64,000 nucleotides of DNA from Numida meleagris (Eukaryota; Chordata; Aves; Galliformes; Numididae). This document shows positions 36,101 to 48,178 of the stretch, one piece after another. Positions within the stretch are counted from its first letter, which is position 1. Every line of letters starts with the position of its first letter. The notes below the pieces were generated by a model, which made no database searches, was not told the origin of the DNA, and was given only the letters and a program-made list of their open reading frames with translations. The position numbers and the translations under genes are program-made. The stretch lies in NCBI RefSeq assembly GCF_002078875.1, contig NC_034415.1, forward strand, positions 22,282,331-22,346,330, given 5' to 3'.

Positions 36101-39100
36101 TCCGTTAGCTTTCAAGGTCAGAATGATAAATGCAGGCACTGCATCTTCTACCACATATAGGGCTTCTTCAATACAATTCTGTTTTTTATGACTTATGGGA
36201 GGTTATCTTTCGACAGACAGCTATATTTTCATTATCACTGGGACTAAACGATCACATTATTTTAACATTTTTTATGTCTAGGCTGAACAGATTTCATTTC
36301 AGAGAATGACAATGAAACCGGCTGCCAGAGGGGATAGGCTATTCAGGAATCAGGAAGAGCCTAAACATATTTTTGCTAGAGCCAAGTATTGCATTCCTGC
36401 TGTGAAACATTTACATGAACTGGAGAAAGCTCCTCAGGTGCATCTCTTCTGCAGGTGATGCACTTCCCAGAGCAGAGCAACAAGACCCCTTGTCCGCTCT
36501 CCTCCACTTCCTTGCCTAATTAATGTGGATGCGCTGTAATCATGCCCGCATGTGGTGGTAGGTTGGCACCTGCTCCCATCCCCTGAAATCCTCAAGTTTT
36601 CAGCAGGTTGTTCCCTCTCCAGCTGTGCTTTGCCAGGTAGATTCCCAGAAATCCTGCCGGGGTTGCTGGCACTGCATTCAGGGACACAGCTCAGACCAGT
36701 CTGGGATGTCCTAAGGTGAAAAAGCAAACCTCAAAAGCAAATCTCTTTTCTGCTGCCCTGAAATAACACAGAGCAATAGCAGCCTTTTCCACAATAGCCT
36801 CTGCGAGTCTGGCGCTCAGAGCCCACTCAGACACCTGGGGACAGCATGGAAGATGTTGTTTCACAGATCAAATTCTTTGCAGATGTAAGCTGGTCAGCTC
36901 AGTTTGCCCCAGCTATGATCTGCTTACTCACTTGAAAGGGAATTTTGTCCCATATTTATATTTTGTACAAGAGTAGCTATGCTTAACATTTAATTGTTCC
37001 TCACATTTTGAGATATAATTACTAAATTCTAAACACTCAGAACCACTTACAATTGTTCATTAAATTATTATTTACTCTATGTCTCCAAACCCTGAGTACA
37101 CATGAGAAAAATGTCAGACAGTTAATACACAGGGTGGAAAAGTGAACTGATTGCAAAGAAAGTTTCCCAGGAAACATTCCTTTCTGAGCTCTGGTAACCA
37201 GAAGGTACTGGATTCAAAGCATTAGGGTACAAACATCTCGAGGACAAAACGTCATGGAGTCTTGTTTAAGCTGCAAATACTGACTCTTTTTTTCCTTTTT
37301 CTGACGGGGAGAGTACTTCTCTTAGCTTTTAGGGAGCTAAATGACATCTTAGTTGGCTTATTTTCATCACATTTTGCTTTGGGCACAAATGACGGAAAAA
37401 GAGCTCTCCTCTTTCTATGGTGATAGAAACTGAAAGGAGATTAACCAAAAAGGAATAAACTGTTCCCTCTGAATTGCTAGCCTGAAATTTTCTTATTAGT
37501 GTCTACCCATACTAATCTGAAACTTAGCAATGCTGGTTTTCTCCAAGGCTGTCAGCTAAAATAAACTGCTCCTCCTCCTTGCAAGCGGTGTTTGACAAAG
37601 ATCTTTCTCCTTTTAAAGCACTCCCCCCCCCCTCCACCAATTACATCAAGATCGTTGCCCTTTTCAGAATTTCCCATAGGTACACAGCAAAGTTAAAGCA
37701 GGAGTAAAGCTCACATGGTATTTTTCAAGTTATCATCGTGAGACTCCTTTGTCCACAAGAATGCTGAAGTGGAGTGAAGCCCTGTGCACAATGCTGAAGG
37801 TGGATGGATGGATGTCTGAGCCTGTTACTTGCAAAGACTGCAGACCTAAGCCACTAGAGAGTCCTGGGATGAGATGAAGGTCTCCTGATGCCAGCAGTTC
37901 TGCAAAAGATCCTCAGCAACTCTTTCAATTACAATGGGAGTTGCTCAAGACAAGCAATCCAGACTTTCTGCTCTTGTCACACAAGCATTGAGAATGGCAG
38001 AGCAGAAGTCCCTGCAGCATCACATGAAGTCTCCAGGCCATCCCAAAGCACATTTGCCAATCTCCTCTGCAATCCAGAATCTCAGGCACCTAAAAACTTC
38101 CAGATGATGTTCCAAGCCACCCGTTCAGAATTAACTCGTGTCCCCCCACCCAGCTGTGCTGCATGGCCAAGAGACCAATTCCCAGCTGGCAACAGCAGAT
38201 CCCAGAACCAGTTCCGCTGCCCACTGCGCAGTCTTGGGCATGGCCTTTTGTATTCCCAGCTAAATGCTCCCAGATGAAGGCACCAGTTCAAAGGCTGGTG
38301 GAAACAATTAAGATTGCAGGAAGCCACGTTTATCTTTTTACCTATAGCACTGAATTAATCATGGCTGATAGGGATCTGAACAGAGCAACGAGGTCTGGCC
38401 TCCATGTCCCACTCAAGTCCCTGATTTATATCACGACCTGTCAAGAGATGGCAGAAGATTGCCCAGTAGCTGCTGAATGCCTTTCTACCACACTCCCTCT
38501 CTCCTGGGGAGATGAATATAAGCCAGGACATTCCTGCTCTGTCGAGGATGCCATGAAACCTAACCTCATGTTGACATAAGCATTAGGCCCCAGGACTGTG
38601 TAACAGGTCACTGACAGAAAGATATAAGATAGAGCTTCCAAATTTGGCTGGCCACACACAGGCAGGCGCAGCTTCCAGAGCCCGCGTACCTGTGGAGGAG
38701 GCTCAGTAGCTAAGGGACACCAGTTTTTCAGATGTGTCTTCTGGTAGGCTCAGCGGCTGATGCTGCCTGAGATTTCTATGGGCTTTATGCTACTTATTTC
38801 CTTTGTAGGTTTCAAGGGTTTAGTTCTAAATTAAGAAAAAAACAGGGACTGAGGCACAGCTGTATCCGTATAGTTACTATTAAGAGGAAGATAACAGAGG
38901 GAGTGCCAGAACCCACCCATACAGGCTGGGACCGGGAGTCTGAATGTGCACGCCTGACTCTACACCTTTTCTCAAACCTTAAGCACCGATACATCTGTCA
39001 GAAATCCTGCACCAAGGACCCAAAGGGGAGTCCTGCTAACTGAGAGCTCTGCTTTCCTTGGAAACAGAAGTCCTGAAATCCGGTTTCTCTCTCCACAAGC

Positions 39101-42100
39101 GACACACTGATGCCCGCTTTTCATATCAACTGTGACATGGAAATGGATCCGCTGCTATATGCTAAGATTTTTCCACCTGTGGGAGGCAAAGCAAAGGCAA
39201 ACAAGGAGGCCTGAGTCAACACAAGGGTTAATTTAAGAATTGAGCTTGCTTAAAGTAAAAGTTGTCACCGACCAAAAAGAACAAGTAGCCATTGAAGAGA
39301 AAACTGTTGAGATTTATGGGCCCCATTCTAGAGACATAAAAGGGGAGTCAATCATCATTTGAAGTTTATTTTTTTAATAAGAGCTCCTCAAACATGCCTT
39401 CCACTTTTCACTGCCAGAAACTTAAGCTTGTGGCTGTTAAAAAGTTAAAAATTAGGGGTTTCCTAAGTGGGAGCAGAATGCATGGTTGCTCTGTATGACC
39501 CTGGCTACTCAAACAGCTACTGCTAATTCCCAGAGGAAGCATCAATGGCTTGTGAAATAGACTCCTTTCTTTTCTTGTACAAATTATTCCTTTATATTTT
39601 TGAACTCCTGAACCTCTGGGCTTAATAACAACTCCACAAGAAAGAAGGAAAATGATTGAGTGTTTATAACAACAAGCATCTTTTTCGATTATCATTCCAG
39701 GCTGTGGCACTTTCAGTTTAGCTAAGTCTTAGTCGTAGCCTCTCTGGAAAATCATTCAGAAACAGGGGAGGGGAGGAAGAGGAGGACATCTCCTGCTACC
39801 TACAAACTGCGGTGACCGGATATTTTGAAGACTTCCCAAATATTCGGCTTTATAGTCTACCTCCCTCCACCCACTTGCCACCTGCTGGAGAGCTAAGCAG
39901 GAGCGAGCGCTGCCCACCCGGGTGCGGATGAGCTGCAGCACATCAGGATGAGGGACATTAAAAACATCGCCAAATGAAGCAAGACAAAAACTTGAAAAAA
40001 ACACCCACACATGCAAGTAAAGAAAGAAACAAATCAGGGGAAAATAATAGGAATGAGCAATCTTTAGCTTCATTTCTTTTCAGCTGTAAATGGAAACCAA
40101 TGTGACAGTGCTGTAAGAGATGACAGGGTCTATTTATTTTCTCTTAAATGATCTGCAGTTGTTGGATTCTCCCCTAACTCCTCAAAAAAAAATAGCTTTC
40201 AATTGAAAAAGGCCACTGCCAGCTGGCTCAACAGAAAATATCAAGGCTAGTCTCGGGAATTGCTCAGCTTCCTCCACCAGCTGATTTAACAAGCATTAAA
40301 CCCTCAGTTACTGCATTCAAGATCTTTTTCTGCCCAGTACCATCACTTTGCTGGTTAATACAAAGCTAACTCATAATAACAATAGATTCCTAATAGGAAG
40401 CTTGGCAATTAATATTTGACCTAGATCCTCAGCCAGGGAACAATCCTGTACCCTCTCACTTCAGTGGTGTAGCTCCATTCCATCTTTTTAAAGGAAGGTT
40501 ATGACAAACCTTAAAATGAGAAGACCTTTTTAAGGACCCAGTCCATGCAACCCAGCAACATACAGCATTTCCCTTAAGATGCTCAAGTGAGAAACAGCAT
40601 CACATACACTTTAGCAGAGCCTGCAGCTCAGAGGCACGTACATCTTCGTTTCCCTATCAGCAAAGAGAAGCAGAGCCTGATTCCCTGCAGCAGCTTTACA
40701 TCAATAAAACTCATCTCAGACCAATCTTGGCTTGGCTGAAGTAGAGCCAAGCTAAATCAGCATCCTGGAGGTTTTCAAACTTCAGCATTTACATCAGTTA
40801 CACTGTATGTTTACAGCTGATACTCTTTCAGGTTCTCACTGGTATAACTGAACAGTGACTCTTTCAAGCTGATGGATTCGCACAGAGCTACATCAGCCCA
40901 AGGATTACACTGTCTAAGTGAGGGAATCCTGCTGCCTTTGCCTATGCATTACATTGATCAAAGGGACAAATTAAGTAGCAGCAATTTTAACAGTTTATTA
41001 TGGATGGTGGAGATATTTCTTTCAAAGAGACACACTTATTCAGACACCTTTCCTTTCCCCTTAATTAGGGTTCTTTAAGGTAGCTTCAGAAATCCCAGAG
41101 GTCAGGCTAAATCCCCACTAAATTTGCTTCATTAAACGCACTCCTGTGGCTGGAACCTGCAGGAGCTGCAGGATTCGAGTGCTGGCCACCACTGGCCACT
41201 GCCTCAACCACTGGCATTTAAATTGAAGCCCATTCATTACATGCTTATGGTCAAATCTAACCCTAAATGATTCCCTCCAACTTTGTTCTAGAATATTTAT
41301 TGCTTTTGAGTTAGTACAGTAAAAGGGGAAAATAAGTCCAAACCCTAAACCTGAAACAAGAAACACCACACTTGCAAAATGAAACAACCTGTAGGAAGCA
41401 AAGAAAGGGGTACAGAATGCAGTGGGTAACAGCAGTCTCTGGAGCTACACATCCACACCACCTCATCAGCACCAAGCCCCCTGTTCCTTTGGATGGCTTC
41501 TTCGTGTGACTTGGAGCACAGTGTGACAGTCACCCTCCTGCAGGAGCCTCCCATGGAGCTTCTCACTCCACTTGTATCCCCACAAAGTTATCAGTTCAAG
41601 CTGTCAAAAATGCGATGCTAACTGCAAGCCTAATTAACCAAGAAAGCTTTGGAGCAACAACAATAAGATGAAATGGTCCTAAGTGTACTTCAATTTTGTC
41701 TTTGTTGCGTCAGGTGGGTGATTTCCATCATATTTCTTCACAGGTGAGAATAAAGCATGTAAGGCATTGGAGCGTCCTTGTGCGTTTTGCAGCCTTGTCA
41801 TTCAAGGCTCCTGAATGTATCACCTACTTCTACAACAGCTGATGGACAGGTGTAGGTCTCCAAGGAGATGTGTTCCACCAAGACATGTGAAAAAAGGGAC
41901 AAAGCAGAAATGATGTGAAGGGAAGGCTGAGCAGTATGATCAACCCTTGAGGAATCCACACAGGACTTGATCCCTGAGACACAAACCTCAGAGGGACAAA
42001 GCTTCTCTGCCTGGCACATGCAAGGCATGTAGGCTTCGCATTTGGGGCTGAATTCAAAGCACAAGCAGGCTGCTTATGGCTAGTACATTTTGTGTAAGCT

Positions 42101-44528
42101 CCCTATGTGTAATAACACAACCAGATCCTAACATGCAACAGAGCTCAGAACTGCACAGGTGGCCCAGAGCTATGCGAGGTGCTGTGGACCCAGAGTGGTG
42201 AAGACTGGGAAAATCCCAGTAGACTGCAGGATACTGAAAGCCAGAGACTTACAGACTCAGCTAGTGAAAACTTATTACCTCAGCTCAACCACTCACACAA
42301 TTTTTCTGCTATTCCAGCCCTAATTCATACAAGAGCTCTGCCAATGTATTTCAGGATTGACTTACAATGGAGCTAGAAGGAAAGTTCATGCCCAGTAGAA
42401 AAGGCACTAACTTATACTTAGAGGATGTGGGCTAGCTTTCCTGACGTGGCCTTGAATAAATCCCTTTTTGTATGAGGAGAATGAGACACAATGAGTTTCG
42501 TTCTTGTGAAAGGATGACAGGAAGATGGAGATGAGTCACTTGGTACAGCCTCATAAACCCACGTCCCAAAGGACGGTGATGCACAGAGGTGGTAAGAAGA
42601 AGTCACAACATGAGCTGTCTTCAATTAACATGGTATTTTCTATCAATGGCAGAGCTGCTTTCCAGACTGAAGTCTCAGGCACTGTATAATAATTGGTCAT
42701 GAAATAATGGGCATTTCTTCTGAGTACGCAGATGGGACACCTTCAACATCAACCTTTCTACCTTCAAGTTGAGAGTTAAAACTCCCTTTAGCAAGTATTT
42801 GAAACACTTCTCCTCATGTCCTGTTAAAAACAGCATAAAAATCATAGTCATCGTTTCTCAGCCAGTAACAGTAAGGAAAGAACATTAAGCAAAAAAACAC
42901 AAACACAGAAAAACACAACAAGAGAGGTTTGTTTCTTATGATATAAATTGTTCTTTTAAATTGAGTGGGCAAAAATCCATAGAAATGAGTCAGAGGAATA
43001 GGAAACTTCTGCAATTTGGTCCAATTTCTATTAAAGCACATGGTGAGCTTAAGACTGATTTCTATGGGTCTTAGATCAAGCCCACACAGAGAGAATTCAG
43101 CACTTTCCAGGTCAGAACGGAAGCTCTGCAGACCACCTTCCTGGACTTTGTACCATTTTTTTGTTTCAGAGACACGATTGAGAAGGTTTGAAACGATGTT
43201 GAAATTCTTGTCTTGAAATCCAAAGGGGACAAATGAAATGGGGATCAAACAATTCCAAGTGAAAAAGCCAGCAAAGCCGCTGAGTCGGCCGCCTATGTGC
43301 CTTTCCTGTGCACTCCAGTTCAGATTTGTAAGCAAGTTGTGTCCATAAAACTAAATTCTATTTGGTACAGCTCTGCTGAAGTCAAAGGGTCACGCTTGCA
43401 ACAGAAACGCAGATCTTTCATTTGTTTTCGTTATTGCCTTCTCCCTAGGGTTTGCTCCCCGGAGACCTTGCCTTTCCAGCTCCCTTTGGGCTGCTAAACA
43501 CAAACCTCATTTTTGCAACTCTTCCATGGTTGATTCAAGGCCACCTCCTGCCTTCTGAGGTCTCATTCATGGAGTGCTCTCGTTCTTTCAGACCTCACAT
43601 CTGCTTAAGTTTTTATTCTTCTTCTTCTGTGTTGGGTTTTTGGGCTAAGACAGAATATGTCACAAGATTCAACCGCAGCCTGTCTGTGTAAGACTGATTT
43701 CTGTCTCTTTGGGAGGAACTTTTCAGGAGCACTCAGAGTTGGCCTCACTAGAAGTTGATGTCATTGAAAGCTTGGTTGAAAGAAAGCTGTTGGATTAGAC
43801 CACCAGAGAAGGAGCTGGGATACTCTACCCACCCAGCTAACATGCATTTGTATAAAAAATGATATTAAAAAAAGACAGAAAAAACAACATGGATTATCAC
43901 TACCAACACCACAAAACAGCATAAAGGCAAAACTTCGAAGGCAGTTTTCCAATATACTTGTTAGCAGCTTTGCACTGCTGTTTTCCTACTTTCAAACTCA
44001 ACCCCAAGAAAGCCTCCACCCCATGTTTTCTAACACCACAAGACATCTCACAAGTCCTTACTTTCAATTTATATCATTGCCTTAACTCTGGCTGCTATTA
44101 GAGCCATGGTGTCTGGCTATGAAAAGCACAGTATTAAGCAATACATCACCAGCTGCTTGCAAAAACCTCCTTGCCTCCCCTCCATCCCCCTTCCCTTCCG
44201 AGTGGCAGTTGTACTTGACCTCACCGCAACAAAGCATGGCCGGCAGAGCACTTTGTCACACAGCCCCAGCCAGCTCTACAACAGGGGTTTTCCTGCCTTC
44301 CTGACATTTTTGATCTGATGGATTTTGTAGTGGTCTTGTAAATGGGAATTAGTCATGCCTGGAGGGTAAAGGTTGTCAGACCTCATGCTGAAGTGCACAT
44401 GTATTCCTGAAAGGAAAACTAACAAAAGCAGATTCTGTGCCAGGGTAGGAAAGGAAGAAGATATCAACAAACTGACAGAAAACAGCTTCTGTGACTTTCC
44501 AGCCCTGTAAGGACCAGACAGCAGTGCT

Positions 44529-44646
44529 GGGGGAAAAAGAGGGAAAAAAGGGAGAAGGGAAAGGGAGAATGAAGAGGAGGGGAAAGGGAGAAGGGAGAGG
44601 GAAAGGGAAAATGAGAAGGAAGACAGAAGATGGAAGAGAAAAAGGC
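44529..44646 (+). repeat. G-rich purine tract with two potential G-quadruplexes
   Basis: This is an almost pure purine tract of gggaaa/gggagaa units on the plus strand, interrupted only by isolated t or c (first at 44570). Two clusters satisfy the G3+ N1-7 rule. The first has GGG at 44541, 44550, 44557 and 44563 with loops of 6, 4 and 3. The second has G runs at 44579-44582, 44586, 44593, 44599 and 44605 with loops of 3, 4, 3 and 3. The tract could also form triplex DNA. It lies on the non-transcribed strand of TRABD2B, so the pre-mRNA carries the C/U-rich complement. Confidence 0.9.
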
Positions 44647-47610
44647 TCTACATATTGTACTGAATAATGTCAGGGAAACAAGGCTTACTTTGGTTCTGGC
44701 AGTCACTTCTAATACATAGCTAATCACTCGGGATCCCTCACTAATGGAGAAGGATTTATAGGAGTGGTACGGTTTGATAGGCTCAGACAGTCTGGATAAT
44801 ATAATCCTATGGCCTTGCAATAATGCTGTTAGCACACAATATATTGCTAGAAAAACAGGAGTGAACTGAAAATACAGCTAACAAAGTAAGAATAGACTCA
44901 ACTAGTGCAAGCCAGCCTCCACCAGGTAACAGTCAACAGATCTGGTGATAACTTTCTGTAGCTTCCAGGCCAGCTGTACAGCCTTCCCTCAGGTGAGCAG
45001 ATCCTGCACCAGCTCACATTGTCCACAGCGAAGCAGTGTGAAAAGGGTTTCTGTAACGTGTGAGCTGGAGGAAGGGCTGGGGGAAGCTGTTAAAAACTGA
45101 AGTCTGAATTGGCAAGTGGTGTGGCCCGACAGGAGTGGATCGGGAAAGTGGTGGGGCCCAATATAATAAACACTATATACTTTTCAGGAGGTTTATTTTG
45201 GCTTAGTGCTAAGCTGGTCCCATGGACCAGCCTGTTGAATCCACAATAAGTACCAAGGTGCAAGAGGGTAAGACTGAGGGATTCCTTTCAAAAGCAAAGT
45301 CCTGATCCAAACTAAATGTGGACACCTCCAAGCTGATTTTCATGTGGAGACTAACGTGAGTCCCACTATAGTTATAAGCATGCTGGGGAGGGATGGGGTA
45401 GGAAGGAGTCTTGTGCGCTAGAAACGCAAACCACAGTTGAAGTTACTGCAATGTGAGAAGTTAGTGTGTCAGACAAGGTGTAAATAGCTGTCCACATGCC
45501 AACCCCCAGCCAGCCCCAACTGCACAGGAAGGTGGCTTGGCTTAAGCATCATTTAAGAGTGCTCGCAGAGCCTGTGAGGTAGCTCTACAGACAGGCAGCA
45601 ACTCACCCAGTTCCCACAGGTCCCGTATACCTCAGCTCTAGATATAACTTTTGGGTGGGTTGCCAGTGTTGAAGGGAAAGATTAATATGAAAGATCCTGA
45701 CCCTGCAATAAACACTCAACAATACTTCTCACTGTTTGGCCCTATTTAAACCAACACTGGTGTATCTGCTGGGCCACCTCATTTGGTGGGCCCTGCCCAA
45801 GTGAGGAGATTGCGCTCGATCACAAGAGAAGACATGAATAATTTGCATCCATCTGGAAAACCTCTACATTTGTGGACAGTAAGCCAGAGAAATTGCTAAA
45901 ACCTGTTACACCTGGTCAGCTCTCAGGGAACTGCAGCGCTTACATACACCCCAAGGTAACGGCATGAGCTGTTATCTAGTAAAAAACAAAAACACAACAA
46001 AACCAACACTGCAGAAGCTCAGGCTGTCAGGCACTGTTTGTCTACAGTGCTTACATGACCTCCACTATCAGTGTTTCTGCTCAGCAGTACTGCTGGAAAG
46101 GCCTTGGGAGACTTCACTGGTTTGTGCCCAGTATGTTAGTTACTGACTATGCATGAGCCCATTGCAATGCACAACCTCAGCTTTGCCACCCACCATTCTA
46201 GCAACAGTATTAGAATGGAAAGATGGCCTGGGGTCATTTCTCACAGGAGAGAGATGTGTTCTAATCCATTCACCCAGAACCACATAGGAAATCTGTGGCA
46301 AGACATAACTGCTTCAGGAGAAAACAGGCAAATCTTTCTTCTCACTGCAAAGCAAACTACAAGCCTGACCAGTTGTACCTGATTATTAGTTTAATGTGGG
46401 TTTTCCTTGCGCAGGAGTAACTACCAGCTTCACTCTGATGGGAAGTGCCACTTACCTGCAAGAGATGCCACATAGCATTGGTGCTGTGTAGGATGGGGCC
46501 AGCCCTGGACAGAGACCATTTTCAAAGGACAAGTAAAACAGTGCAGAGATTTGATATTTTTGTGATAACAGGAGGGCACTCGGCTGTCTGAGGTTGCTTT
46601 GAACTCCTTCCCAGCCATGAACGATCCAAAGAACTGTCAGAAAAAAGGTGTTGCATCCTGAGAGAAATCCCAGATGTATGACATTTGCTTTTATGTTGAT
46701 ATGAGCCCAAAAAGTTGAAAGAGCAAAATTTACCACTCTCAGATGTGACAAAACAGAGATCTATCGCCATCTTCAACGGTGGCAACAAAAGGGCCAAAAT
46801 CAAAACACTCTTCTGACAACTCTAACGCAGACCTGTCCTGGAGAAGCAGCATTTCAGTGTTTTCTGGAGTTTAATTTTATGCTGGAAAATGCTCGGTCTC
46901 ATCTAAGATCAGACCCAACAAACACATCACAACACAGGGAGAACAAGATATGGGACACTCGACATGAGACTCCCAACCATGTGTTATCCACTATGCCAGA
47001 GAGCACTCATCTGTCCCTCAGACATGTCACATTGTCCTTCCCTCGGCTCACAGCCAGACCCCAGACTGAAGGGCCTCCTCGAACCAAGCAATAATGCTAA
47101 ACAGAGATCCTATATACAAGAAGGCGCACCTGTGCCTATAATGTATGGAGGCAAGGTTATCAGTGGTGATAGGCCAAAGTACAAGCGAGGTCCCTGAATG
47201 CCACAAGTGTTCCTGCTTCAGTCACAAAGACATAATTTCCCTGAATTTTATTTATATGTATGCTTTTAATAGTCTTTTTTAATACTGTACGCTGAGATGA
47301 CCTTGCTCCCCCAGGGGCCTCACTAAAAGCCAAACTGCACCCGACTCACCAGTGTAACTTAAAAAGTTAACCAGTGGTTAGGGACAAGCCACCTCATTCT
47401 TTCCAGCCCTGGAATCCTAGTGCATATGAATTTTGGATACTACTGCAAAAGTGGCACATTACAAATTAGCAACAGTTTAGTTTATTAGTCCCCGAGTGGA
47501 TTTATTTACGGCACAGAAAATATTGCTATAAGTTCCTTGAGACTGAGAATGTGACGTCACTGAAATTAAAAAGGATTTCATGTGGAAGGCTGTGCCAAAA
47601 AAGGACTTAC

Positions 47611-47709
47611 TCCTATTGTGCTTTCAACATGTGGTATTGTTTTACCATATACTTCTTCAGCTCGATGCCTTCGCACCTTAACAAAGATCTCCTGTTGCAG
47701 CAGCTGACG
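47611..47709 (-). other. Exon-like 33-codon frame, unassigned
   Basis: On the minus strand a 99-base stretch starts after AGAATCCAG and ends at a strong donor, GGA then GTAAGT. It is open in one frame for exactly 33 codons, phase 0 at both ends. The peptide begins RQLLQQEIFVKVRRHRAEE and ends ESTIG, with a composition more protein-like than the surrounding frames. It has the same strand and phase as the junction upstream of TRABD2B exon A, so it could be a cassette exon. It does not match any part of TIKI2 I remember, and its acceptor has a poor pyrimidine tract. I do not recognise it from any family. It may be a chance frame. Confidence 0.2.
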
Positions 47710-48144
47710 CTGGATTCTTGTTGAGGTTATGGCCGCAGGCATGGAAGCAGACAAACATAATAAGAACCTGGACAATTCAGACCTCCCTTCACTCCTCCAG
47801 GGAATAGGACAATGCACACCTAAGATTCTCAGACACAAACACGGTGGAACCGCTTTTTGCTTCACCAAGTTCCTTCCTGAGACAAAAGAAGTGGGCAGAT
47901 ATATACAGGAATCACTCCCAAACTTGGTTTCTCACTTGAGACCTCCATCCTTACAGAGACATCAGCACTGTCTGCTTTTCACAGCAAGGATTCAGGTGAG
48001 TTCGATTGCTCAGAGACAACGTCACACAGGTTTGCCAGCGATAATGCAGTTGGAAAGAGGTTTCCATCTAGGGATTTAACCCAGGCAATGACCTAAGCTA
48101 AAGTAATTAATTCCCTCTTGTTAGAGCAATGAAAAAGATGTCTT

Positions 48145-48178
48145 CACTTCTACAACTGGGGAAACTGAGGCACACAAC
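48145..48178 (-). mobile_element. MIR-like SINE fragment, inverted
   Basis: The plus strand shows cttctacaactggggaaact then gaggcacacaactc, close to the reverse complement of MIR (ttacagatgaggaaactgag then gcacagag). Only about 34 bases are recognisable, so this call is tentative. Confidence 0.45.

Larger units (their letters stand above)
26695..47000 (-). other. TRABD2B: TRABD2B upstream intron, first part; no confirmed exon
   Basis: This is the intron 5' of exon A on the minus strand, starting at the acceptor TTTCTGCAG. The preceding exon should end in phase 0 and encode the region that in TIKI2 finishes near L-N-F-S-Q; I looked for it and did not see it. The segment contains CR1 fragments at about 27255-27450, 30110-30164 and 32701-32855, a purine run at 31978-32015, a CAAA-rich run at 33085-33126, a GGAT run near 37801-37815 and a G-rich purine tract at 44529-44646. 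The longest open frames (29494-30129 plus, 42814-43335 minus) look like chance frames. A lone GTAAGT donor-like site on the minus strand lies near 46450-46455 with no convincing acceptor. Confidence 0.7.

Noticed and set aside
46430..46803. Overlapping minus-strand frames ending at a good GTAAGT donor near 46450
   Set aside because: No acceptor with a pyrimidine tract or recognisable protein sequence was found upstream; a lone donor word is common in introns.
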